This document shows positions 6,147-12,324 of a stretch of DNA of 13,366 nucleotides, piece after piece. Within the stretch, counting starts at the first letter, position 1; each line of letters begins with the position of its first letter. Origin of the DNA: DASXMX01 sp036794395 (GTDB lineage: Bacteria; Planctomycetota; Phycisphaerae; Tepidisphaerales; Tepidisphaeraceae); NCBI GenBank assembly GCA_036794395.1, contig DAIRGS010000191.1, forward strand, positions 1 through 13,366, read 5' to 3'. The notes under the pieces are model-generated. The model was not told the DNA's origin, made no database searches, and saw only the letters and a program-made list of their open reading frames with translations. The translations under genes were made by a program, and so were the position numbers.

Positions 6147-6772
6147 GGCAGTAGTCCCTGTTTCTGATATTGGCCGATGCGATAGTACAGCTTGCGAATG
6201 CTGATTCCCAGCTCGGCGGCGGTGAGCGTGCGGTTGCCTTCGTTTTTCTCGAGGACGGCCAGGATGTGGCGCTGTTCGAGTTCTTCGAGGGAGATGCGTT
6301 CGCGGGATTGTTCCTGAGGCGCGGAGAACTGGGACGGCTGGCTCGGCAAAGGGTCGGGGTCGGCGGATTTGAATCGTCGTCGTCGGGCGCGATCCAGGGA
6401 TTCTTCGAGCGTTCCAAGGGCGCAGGGCTTGGTGAGAAAATCGACGACATCAAGACGGATGGCGGCGCGGGCGGCGTCGAGGTCGCCAAAGCCGGTGAGG
6501 ATGATGGCCTGCACATCGGATTGGAGGACTTTAAGCTTTTCGAGCATCTCGAGGCCGCCCATTCCCGGGAGATTGAGATCGACGATGGCGATATCGAAGG
6601 CGCGGTTCTCGGCCTCGCGAAGTGCGGACTCGGCGGTATTGGAGACGGTGGGATTGAATCCCATCTCGCGGACGGCGCGGTGGAGCATTTCCCGCAGGCG
6701 CGATTCATCCTCGACGATCAGCACTTCACGCGCTTCGGATGGTGGGGGAGTGGAGGGTTCGCGTTGTCTCAC
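6143..6772 (-). CDS. Response regulator with receiver and Fis-type HTH (RegA/PrrA-like layout)
   Basis: In 209 residues the protein has an intact receiver (Glu21-Asp22, phospho-acceptor Asp65, Thr93, Lys115-Pro116), a charged proline-rich linker (about 133-160) and a C-terminal Fis-type helix-turn-helix (about 163-205, with LEELEQRHILAVLEKNEGN and AAELGIS). There is no AAA+ domain, so it is not a sigma-54 activator of the NtrC type. The layout is that of RegA/PrrA/ActR regulators, which bind DNA directly. The GTG start at 6772 overlaps the kinase stop codon by 4 bases (GTGA) and has AAAGGA upstream, so it is translationally coupled to its likely partner kinase. Targets cannot be deduced. The adjacent propeller gene is co-translated. 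Confidence 0.92.
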   Translation of the reverse strand: MRQREPSTPPPSEAREVLIVEDESRLREMLHRAVREMGFNPTVSNTAESALREAENRAFDIAIVDLNLPGMGGLEMLEKLKVLQSDVQAIILTGFGDLDAARAAIRLDVVDFLTKPCALGTLEESLDRARRRRFKSADPDPLPSQPSQFSAPQEQSRERISLEELEQRHILAVLEKNEGNRTLTAAELGISIRKLYYRIGQYQKQGLLP

Positions 6773-8232
6773 TGGTTTTCCTTTACGGCTGAGGGGAGTT
6801 CGAGCGTGAATCGGCTTCCCTGACCTGCCCCTTTGCTTTCGGCGCGGATGCGCCCGCCGTGACTTTCGACGATAGCGTGTGTGATGGAGAGGCCCAGCCC
6901 GGTGCCCGGGGCGCGCGTGCCGAGCCTTCGGGTATAGAAGGGCTCGAATACTTTCTTGAGTGAATCGGCGGCGATTCCGTATCCGTTGTCGCAGACGGAA
7001 ACTTCAACCCAGCCGTCGCGACTACGGCCTTCGATCAGGACCTTTCCTTCGCCGGGCTTGACGGCTTCAAGAGCATTGACGGTGAGGTTGAGGAGCACCT
7101 GTTTCATTTCCGTGGCGTTTGCTTTGACGTTGAGTTGCGGGTCGAGTTTGAGCTCGATGAGCCGATCGCGGTAGTCCTTCAAGCCGCCGGCAAGGATGGC
7201 GACTTCGCGGGCGACGCTGTCGAGCGAGAGGGTTTCGCGGCCCTGAGTGTCGCCCTTAGCAAGCGAGAGGAGTTTGCTGGTGATTTCCTTGCATCGGAAG
7301 GCTTCGTCGCGGATGACGCGGAGGGCTTGAATGGCATCGCGCACGGCGCCACCATCGGCGCTGGAATTCAATCGTTTGGCGGCCAGTTCGGCGTAGCCGG
7401 AGATCACGTTCAGAGGGTTGTTGATTTCGTGCGAGACGCCGGCGGCGAGGAATCCGACGCTGGCCAGACGTTCGGATCGAACCAGCTCGCGGCTCTTGGC
7501 TTCGACTTTTTCTTCGAGGGTGCGATAGAAGCTATCGAGCTCGCGCGCCATGCGATTGAACTCTGCCGAAAGCTCGGCAAATTCCTTGTCGCCGGTTTCT
7601 TCGATGTGGCCTGAGAATTCGGTGGCGGCGATGCTCCGTACGCCTTCGCGGAGGCGATTGAGCGGGAGCATGATATCGCGGTATTGGGCGAGACTTGTGG
7701 CCGATGTGGTGAAGAGTGTGAGGGCGATGACCACGCCGATCAGGATCAGCGCGTTGCGGAGTTTGTCGGCGGCCAAGCCATCCTTGCTTTGGATGAACAT
7801 GCGGCAAAAGCCGATCGCGGCCACGACGTTTTCGTTCACACCCTCGCTTGCTTTGGCAGCGGCATTCAGATCGGGGCTTGGGTCGGCCAATGCCGCCTGG
7901 GCTTCGGTTATCTGGGCGAGGGCGGCGCGGGGGCGATCCATGTAGTAGTTGTCTTTTTCGTGATCGATGAAGGCGTTAATCGCCAGCGCTGCCTTGGCGA
8001 AATTCTCGCGGGCGTAGGACACTGGATTGGTGCCGCCTCCCTTCTCGGCGTTGCGGGCAAGGCCAACGGCGCGAGACGCATCTTGAATGAGGCCGACGTC
8101 GCGGTATGCCTGGGAAACCACGTTGACGACCAGACGGAGGTCGTACAGGCTCCAGAGCGCAGTTGCGCCTACGACAACGACGCCCAGGACCAGCGCCCAG
8201 TTTCGCAGGAGGAATTTTCGTTTGAGGCTCAT
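6769..8232 (-). CDS. Membrane sensor histidine kinase
   Basis: From the chosen start the protein has 487 residues. Layout: short N-terminal Lys/Arg-rich tail, first membrane segment (about 13-29), an exported, mostly helical region of about 130 residues with no catalytic signature, second membrane segment (about 160-182), HAMP linker (about 183-235), a coiled stretch, and then the HisKA domain with SHEINNPLN, where His268 is the phosphorylated residue. The HATPase domain has the N-box LNLTVNALEA (Asn386), DNGYGIA (415-421), FEPFYTRR and GTGLGLS (443-449). The kinase core resembles the NtrB/ZraS/AtoS group. ATG 8232 is preferred over the in-frame ATG at 8256 because GAGGG lies 4 bases upstream of it. 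It follows waaA by about 70 bases. The ligand is unknown; the helical exported domain and the co-encoded propeller are the clues to sensing. Confidence 0.92.
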   Translation of the reverse strand: MSLKRKFLLRNWALVLGVVVVGATALWSLYDLRLVVNVVSQAYRDVGLIQDASRAVGLARNAEKGGGTNPVSYARENFAKAALAINAFIDHEKDNYYMDRPRAALAQITEAQAALADPSPDLNAAAKASEGVNENVVAAIGFCRMFIQSKDGLAADKLRNALILIGVVIALTLFTTSATSLAQYRDIMLPLNRLREGVRSIAATEFSGHIEETGDKEFAELSAEFNRMARELDSFYRTLEEKVEAKSRELVRSERLASVGFLAAGVSHEINNPLNVISGYAELAAKRLNSSADGGAVRDAIQALRVIRDEAFRCKEITSKLLSLAKGDTQGRETLSLDSVAREVAILAGGLKDYRDRLIELKLDPQLNVKANATEMKQVLLNLTVNALEAVKPGEGKVLIEGRSRDGWVEVSVCDNGYGIAADSLKKVFEPFYTRRLGTRAPGTGLGLSITHAIVESHGGRIRAESKGAGQGSRFTLELPSAVKENQ

Positions 8233-8304
8233 TTTGCCCTCATGGTCGGCCGCCATTCAAAACTCGCCCCGCAGCATCGTAAAGCCAAGGCGGGTACGGG
8301 CATT

Positions 8305-9675
8305 TTACCGTGCAGGATTTGCAGGTGTATGGGTAGCGACTGGAATGTATTTGAGGATCAGATCCACGTGGCGGGCGGTTGCTCCGCGCTCCTGGCGTAC
8401 GACCTCCTGAGCGCGAAGCCCCATTTGTCGGGCGGAATCGCGGTTTTTCAGGAAATCGTCGATTTGGTCGCGAAGTTCGTCGGGGGTGGAGACTTCGCGG
8501 ATGGCGTTGGCCAGGCGGAAGCGATTCATCACTTCAGCAAAATTTCCGGTGAAGGGGCCGATTGCGATGGGCTTTGCGAGGGCGGCGGGTTCGATCATGT
8601 CGCTGCCGTGCTGGCGCGAGCCGAGGTCGACGAGTGATCGGCCGACGAAGACGACTTGCGCGAGGCTGTAGAATTTCCGCAGCTCGCCCATTGTGTCGCC
8701 GAGGATGATGGGGGGAGATTTGGATTTCGAATTTGAAATTTCAGATTTGAGATTTGGGATTTCGGATTTGGGATTAGAGATCTGTGTGGAGCGGCGGACG
8801 AGGGGGAAGCCTTGGGCTTGGATTTCGGTGGCGACTTCGTCGAAGCGTTCGGGTTTGCGGGGGACGATCACGAGGCGGAGGGATGGGTGGGTGGGGAGGA
8901 GATCTCGGTAGGTTTTGATGAGGATGGTTTCTTCGCCGGGGCCTGTGGAGCCGCAGATCCAGATTTCGTTGGTGGGACTCAGGCCGACGGAGTGGGCGAT
9001 TTCATCGGCGCCTTCGATTTGATCGGCTAATTGGGCGGTGTCGAATTTCATCGTTCCGGTGACGCGGACGCGATCGGGAGGGGCGCCGAGCTGGATGAAA
9101 CGCTGGGCGTAATCGGGTTCCTGGGCGCAGATGGCGGTGAGGCGGCGGAACATGCGGCGGACGAGGGGGCCGCCCAGGCGGTAGTTGCGGAAGCTGCCGG
9201 GCGTGAGACGGCCATTGACCAGCAGGACGGGTATGCCGCGTTTTTGGCAGTGAAGCGTGAAGTTGGGCCAGACTTCAAGTTCCATCAGCACAACGACGCT
9301 TGGGTGGGTTTGATCGAGCAGGCGTGAGATGGCGGAGCTGAAATCGAGGGGATAGCGGAGGAGGGTGACGCGGGGATCATTGCCGTAGAGTTGAAGGCCG
9401 CGGGCGTTGCCGGTCTCGGTGGTGACAGTGATGATGAAGCGCAGGTCGGGCCGGGCTTGGGCGAGCGCGCTGACCATGGCACGGGTTGCGTTCATTTCGC
9501 CAAGGCTGACGGCATGGATGAGCACTGCGGGAGTTGGCGAGGCGGTGCCCACATCGCGGGCCATACGCTCGTTCAGGGCCTTGAATACTTTGCGGCGGGT
9601 GGTTCCTCGCAGCAGCCAGAAGGGAGCTGTGAGGGCTAATCCGGTTCCCCAGGTGATGTCGTAGGCGTTGATCAC
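8305..9675 (-). CDS. waaA: 3-deoxy-D-manno-octulosonic acid (Kdo) transferase
   Basis: WaaA (KdtA) transfers Kdo from CMP-Kdo to the lipid A precursor at the inner face of the cytoplasmic membrane. The 456-residue protein starts with a membrane-anchor segment. It has the catalytic Glu60 in AVSLGEMNA, MELEVWPN (131-138), NGRL (154-157), CGSTGPGEE (242-250), VPRKPERF (271-278), GDTMGEL (326-332), SDMIEPAA and FTGNFAEV (375-382). GTG 9675 is used because it overlaps the nadD stop by 4 bases; an upstream TTG would add 16 unrelated residues. About 26 residues (297-322) rich in Lys, Ser, Asn, Ile and Glu sit between RRS and IILGDTMGEL. They are encoded by a dispersed heptamer repeat and account for the extra length over the usual 420-430 residues. 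The segment before IEPA reads SRQHGSDM rather than the common GGHN form. Confidence 0.93.
   Translation of the reverse strand: MINAYDITWGTGLALTAPFWLLRGTTRRKVFKALNERMARDVGTASPTPAVLIHAVSLGEMNATRAMVSALAQARPDLRFIITVTTETGNARGLQLYGNDPRVTLLRYPLDFSSAISRLLDQTHPSVVVLMELEVWPNFTLHCQKRGIPVLLVNGRLTPGSFRNYRLGGPLVRRMFRRLTAICAQEPDYAQRFIQLGAPPDRVRVTGTMKFDTAQLADQIEGADEIAHSVGLSPTNEIWICGSTGPGEETILIKTYRDLLPTHPSLRLVIVPRKPERFDEVATEIQAQGFPLVRRSTQISNPKSEIPNLKSEISNSKSKSPPIILGDTMGELRKFYSLAQVVFVGRSLVDLGSRQHGSDMIEPAALAKPIAIGPFTGNFAEVMNRFRLANAIREVSTPDELRDQIDDFLKNRDSARQMGLRAQEVVRQERGATARHVDLILKYIPVATHTPANPAR
8717..8785. repeat. A/T-rich heptamer array inside waaA
   Basis: Seven consecutive 7-base units fill 8723-8771: gatttcg, aatttga, aatttca, gatttga, gatttgg, gatttcg, gatttgg. 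Partial units lie on both sides. Because 21 bases hold three units, the encoded peptide repeats every seven residues (SNPKSEI, PNLKSEI, SNSKSKS). Positions 8730-8753 match 110-133 at 23 of 24 bases. The array lies in frame in a loop between conserved WaaA blocks. Confidence 0.9.
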
Positions 9676-10271
9676 GTGCTTTGGTTTGAACGATACAGAC
9701 TGTGCTCTTGAATGTACTGGCAAACGGGTTCGGGGGTGAGGTAGTCGATATCGAGTCCCTGGGCGACGCGTGCTCGGAGGTGGCTGGCGCTGATTTGGAT
9801 GAGTGGAGCCTCGACCACATTGGCCTGGAGATGGCGATACTCGGGCGGCATCTGGTTCCAGTCCAGGGTCCAGCCGGGTCGGGCCATGATGATGAACTCA
9901 ACTTCTTTGAGGAGTTCCAGAGGTTGGTGCCATTGCGGGAGGTATTGAAGCATATCGGCGCCGATGAGCCAGTGGACGGGTCCGTAGCCGGCTGCTTGGA
10001 GCTGACGGGCGGTGTCAATTGTAAAGCTGGGGCCGGTGCGTTTTAGTTCAATATCATTGACGGTAAAGAGCTTCGAGCCGGTAACGGCGCGCTTGCACAT
10101 CTCCAGGCGATGCAGCGCGGGCGCAAGTTCCCGTCCATCAGGCTTATGAGGTGGCTGGGCGGTGGGGATGAGGTCGACCCCTTGGTAGCCCTTGGCCTCG
10201 GCCACGGCTCGTGCACAGATGAGGTGGGCGTTGTGGATGGGGTTGAATGTGCCACCGAAGCAGATTCGCAT
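9672..10271 (-). CDS. nadD: Nicotinate-nucleotide adenylyltransferase
   Basis: NadD adenylates nicotinate mononucleotide with ATP to give deamido-NAD in cytoplasmic NAD synthesis. The 199-residue protein is of normal length and carries the nucleotidyltransferase signature GGTFNPIHNAH (6-16), PPHK (40-43), a GPSFTIDTARQL block (80-91), GADML (104-108) and the ATP-binding ISASHLRAR (160-168). The ATG at 10271 has AGGAAG 9 bases upstream. Its TGA overlaps the waaA GTG by 4 bases, so the two are probably co-translated, linking NAD synthesis to lipopolysaccharide synthesis only by arrangement. It is the first gene of the - strand run and is transcribed divergently from the sigma factor gene. All key motifs are intact and I see nothing unusual within the protein. 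Confidence 0.95.
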   Translation of the reverse strand: MRICFGGTFNPIHNAHLICARAVAEAKGYQGVDLIPTAQPPHKPDGRELAPALHRLEMCKRAVTGSKLFTVNDIELKRTGPSFTIDTARQLQAAGYGPVHWLIGADMLQYLPQWHQPLELLKEVEFIIMARPGWTLDWNQMPPEYRHLQANVVEAPLIQISASHLRARVAQGLDIDYLTPEPVCQYIQEHSLYRSNQST

Positions 10272-10331
10272 CTGTGGTCTTCCTAACAGTAAATAAAGCT
10301 AACGTTCCGATAACCAATGGTACTAATATTG

Positions 10332-10360
10332 CACTCTTTGGCCAATTCCCGCCAAGAGTG
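10332..10360. repeat. Imperfect inverted repeat upstream of nadD
   Basis: The arms cactctttggc (10332-10342) and gccaagagtg (10351-10360) pair over 10 bases with one bulged T, around an 8-base loop. The element lies about 60-90 bases upstream of the nadD start, overlapping its candidate promoter, so it could be an operator. No run of T follows on either strand. Confidence 0.4.
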
Positions 10361-10484
10361 GGGGGAGTGAACCGTGCAAAGTGTCCACTGCAAAGAATGG
10401 AACTGAAGAGCTTGCCGTAAAGTTTTTAAAAGCTTTCCCCGCCGACACTTAAGCCAAGAACTTTAAGAAAGTTTAAAACGTATC

Positions 10485-10514
10485 ACTTTCGGTTGGGTTG
10501 ACGATGTGTAGAAT
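10485..10514 (+). promoter_or_regulatory. Weak candidate promoter for the sigma factor gene
   Basis: TAGAAT at 10509-10514 is a fair -10 element. The bases at the -35 distance (actttc at 10485-10490) match poorly. The nearby TTGACG at 10498-10503 is a good -35 hexamer but has no suitable -10 at 16-18 bases. With TAGAAT, transcription would start close to 10521, placing the palindrome at 10525-10542 in the leader. Confidence 0.25.
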
Positions 10515-10524
10515 AAACGCGTGA

Positions 10525-10542
10525 TCCAAACAGTTGTTTGGA
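10525..10542. promoter_or_regulatory. 18-base palindrome before the sigma factor gene
   Basis: The sequence tccaaacagttgtttgga has 8-base arms (10525-10532 and 10535-10542) around a 2-base centre. It ends about 20 bases before the chosen ATG. It may be a dimeric repressor operator, possibly autoregulatory, or an mRNA hairpin with a 7-pair stem and 4-base loop near the ribosome binding site. Confidence 0.5.
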
Positions 10543-10562
10543 TATAGAAAGTGAGGCCGGCG

Positions 10563-11519
10563 ATGGCCATTGCAATGACGGTGAAGACGAAAAGCACGAC
10601 AATCTCGCGTTCGCTGCGACAGAAGGTCGAGGCTGTGATCGAAGAGAACTACGCCTTCATGGATAGTCCGATCTATCTTCGCAAGAATATTGAAGAGGAA
10701 CTGTTCGATTTTGAGAATGAGCCTCAGCTTCCGCTGGTGAGCTGGTATCAGCCGACGCGGGACGAGGCGGTCGATCAGTCGATCTCCGGGGCTCCGCAGC
10801 TGATGAAGGGCCCGGAAGAGCGGATGATGTTTCTCCGCTTCAATTACTCGAAGCTCCGCCTGGGCAAGCTTCAGCGATTGATTAAAAAGAGCGGACTGAC
10901 CCGCAAGCGCGCCGACGAGTTTATGTTCTGGCATCGGCGTTTCGAGCACTTCCGCGAATACCTGGTTCGCACGAATCTGGCCCTGGTTCTGGCCATGGCC
11001 AAGCGCACGCGGCTGGGTGATGTGGATTTCGCGGAGATTGTGAGCGAAGGAAACATGGCCCTGATCCGAGCGGTTGACAAGTTCAACGTGGATCGCGGGT
11101 TCAAGTTCTCGACTTATGCCTGCCGGGCGATTTTGAAGGCGTTCAGCCGAACGGCTATGAAGTCGAGCCGGCACCGCACGCGGTTCCCGGTGGAATTTGA
11201 GCCGGAAATGGAAAAGAGCGACTGGGCAGATCGCCGTCGCGATGCGGTCGAAGAAGACTGCATCGATGAGTTGAAGGCGATTGTCGATCGCAATCTGGCC
11301 GACCTGTCGCAGGTTGAGGAGACGGTGATTCGCCGTCGCTTTAACTGGAAGCAGGAAGAAGAGAGCCCGCTGACGCTTGAAGAAGTCGGGCAGATCATCG
11401 GCGTGACCAAAGAGCGGGTTCGTCAGATCCAGAACAAGGCCCTGATGAAGATCCGCACCGTGATGGAAGAAGGCGTTTTGCGTACGCGGACGATTCCGAT
11501 GCGCGAATCGGCTGACTGA
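10563..11519 (+). CDS. RNA polymerase sigma-70-family factor lacking a full sigma-3 region
   Basis: This 318-residue protein directs RNA polymerase to promoters. A long N-terminal part (1-130) with a recognisable PEERMMFLRFNYSKL block precedes region 2 (about 134-200: NLALVLAMA, EIVSEGNMALIRAVDKF, RGFKFSTYA). Region 4 (about 248-300) has a clear helix-turn-helix (TLEEVGQIIGVTKERVRQIQ). Only about 40 residues, mostly charged, separate the two regions, too few for a normal sigma-3 domain. After STYA the sequence is CRAILKAFSR where primary sigma factors have a WWIRQ-type melting segment, so it is probably an alternative factor and I do not call it rpoD. ATG 10563 follows gtgagg by about 7 bases; a GTG at 10551 would add four residues. 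A strong terminator follows directly, so the gene is probably transcribed alone. Confidence 0.9.
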   Translation: MAIAMTVKTKSTTISRSLRQKVEAVIEENYAFMDSPIYLRKNIEEELFDFENEPQLPLVSWYQPTRDEAVDQSISGAPQLMKGPEERMMFLRFNYSKLRLGKLQRLIKKSGLTRKRADEFMFWHRRFEHFREYLVRTNLALVLAMAKRTRLGDVDFAEIVSEGNMALIRAVDKFNVDRGFKFSTYACRAILKAFSRTAMKSSRHRTRFPVEFEPEMEKSDWADRRRDAVEEDCIDELKAIVDRNLADLSQVEETVIRRRFNWKQEEESPLTLEEVGQIIGVTKERVRQIQNKALMKIRTVMEEGVLRTRTIPMRESAD

Positions 11520-11547
11520 AGAGTGTTGGTCTGAGTCTGGAAAACAG

Positions 11548-11584
11548 AACCGCCGGCAATTGCGAAGTTGCCGGCGGTTTTTTT
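11548..11584 (+). terminator. Rho-independent terminator of the sigma factor gene
   Basis: A perfect 12-base stem (aaccgccggcaa at 11548-11559 with its complement at 11568-11579) encloses an 8-base loop. Seven T residues follow at 11578-11584. It begins 29 bases after the sigma gene stop and is strong and unambiguous on the + strand. Confidence 0.95.
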
Positions 11585-11756
11585 CGTTTGACGGGTGGCA
11601 GCGGGAAGGATTGGTGCGTGGTGCGGCGTAAGTGCTTATTTTGCGTGAGGAGTCTGGCGCGCTGATGGTTTTTGGGGGTGCGGCTAAAGTGAATGCTCGC
11701 CGGTGGTTACGGCGGGGGTTGAAAATGAGCAGCGCGCGAGGGTTGTTTCGTAAATA

Positions 11757-11826
11757 AAGGGGTTATGGCGGTGGGGTGGTGGGGGAGAGGCGGAGAGAGG
11801 GGGCCAAGGAGACAAGGAGACGGGGG
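11757..11826. repeat. G-rich low-complexity tract with aaggagac repeat
   Basis: The + strand has GGGG, GGGG, GGGGG, GGGGG and a final GGGGG run within 70 bases, with the doublet aaggagac in ccaaggagacaaggagacg before the last run. Clustered G runs could form a G-quadruplex, although some linkers are longer than 7 bases. The aaggagac units look like a remnant of a dispersed tandem repeat. Confidence 0.5.
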
Positions 11827-12022
11827 ACGAAATTCGAATGACCCCCCGGCCTGGCTGAGTGAAGGCGAATCAAATCCGAAGCTCGAATGACTCAATAACG
11901 AAACGGGTTTTCGAGTTGTGAGTTATTAAAGATGGGGGTGCATACGTTTATGGGGCGTGGGAGAGTTGAGTTCCAGGTGAGGGGGGTGGTAGGCGGAAGG
12001 CGGCGGGCAGCAGGCGGGGAAG

Positions 12023-12084
12023 CAATGGACAGTGGACAATTGAGAACGCGGAGAAGTTCGTATTGTGTATTGCGTAAGACGTAA
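12023..12084. repeat. Dispersed-repeat fragments
   Basis: Two neighbouring pieces, 12023-12046 (containing atggacagtggacaattga) and 12059-12084 (containing tattgtgtattgcgtaagac), have internal near-repeats and resemble short intergenic repeats of planctomycete-type genomes. That family link is from memory. They do not recur elsewhere in this window. Confidence 0.35.
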
Positions 12085-12324
12085 TGGGGCGGTTGGCAAG
12101 AAGGGAAGCGGGACGAGCATGTCTTTGGCGGATCGGCAGCAGATTGAGGGTTTGTTGAAGTGTTGAAGGTGGCGGGACGCGGGGTGATTTGGCGGGTGGA
12201 GTTTCGGGCGGTACAACTGTGGTTCTGAATCAAGACTAGAATTGAGGGAGCGGGATGGGGCGCTCGTCCACTGGCGCCGGTGAGCGGCCTTGGGCTTATC
12301 TCTGATGATGAATGCGGTGTTGGG

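Larger units (their letters stand above)
10272..10562. other. Divergent intergenic region between nadD and the sigma factor gene
   Basis: This 291-base region is A/T-richer than its surroundings and must carry promoters for both flanking genes. Towards nadD (- strand), TTGGCG and CAATAT with an 18-base spacing are a weak promoter candidate. It contains an imperfect hairpin (10332-10360), a short agtgtccact palindrome between two gcaaag copies near 10376-10396, runs such as aaagtttttaaaagcttt, and an 18-base palindrome just before the sigma gene. No small gene is convincing here. Confidence 0.6.
11585..12324. other. Gene-free stretch with G-rich and dispersed-repeat debris
   Basis: No frame on either strand in these 740 bases looks like a real protein; conceptual translations are proline-, serine- or arginine-rich products of repeats. 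A G-rich part (11757-11826) has several runs of four or five G and an aaggagac doublet. The word tcgaatgac appears twice (11834-11842, 11883-11891). Two further pieces resemble dispersed repeats (12023-12084). The last 80 bases lead into the methyltransferase gene. TAGAAT at 12237-12242 is a possible -10 without a good -35. Confidence 0.6.

Noticed and set aside
7684..8637. Long + strand open frame (317 codons) opposite the kinase and waaA
   Set aside because: It crosses two genes with clear catalytic motifs on the - strand and has no domain-like features of its own.
10498..10503. TTGACG as the -35 of the sigma gene promoter
   Set aside because: No acceptable -10 lies 16-18 bases downstream, and TAGAAT is only 5 bases away.
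11707..11895. Small - strand frame of 62 codons in the repeat gap
   Set aside because: Its Ser/Pro-rich translation reflects the G-rich aaggagac repeat, not a protein.
12214..12242. Promoter for the methyltransferase at TAGAAT (12237-12242)
   Set aside because: The -35 position reads aactgt or similar, far from consensus, so there is not enough to call it.
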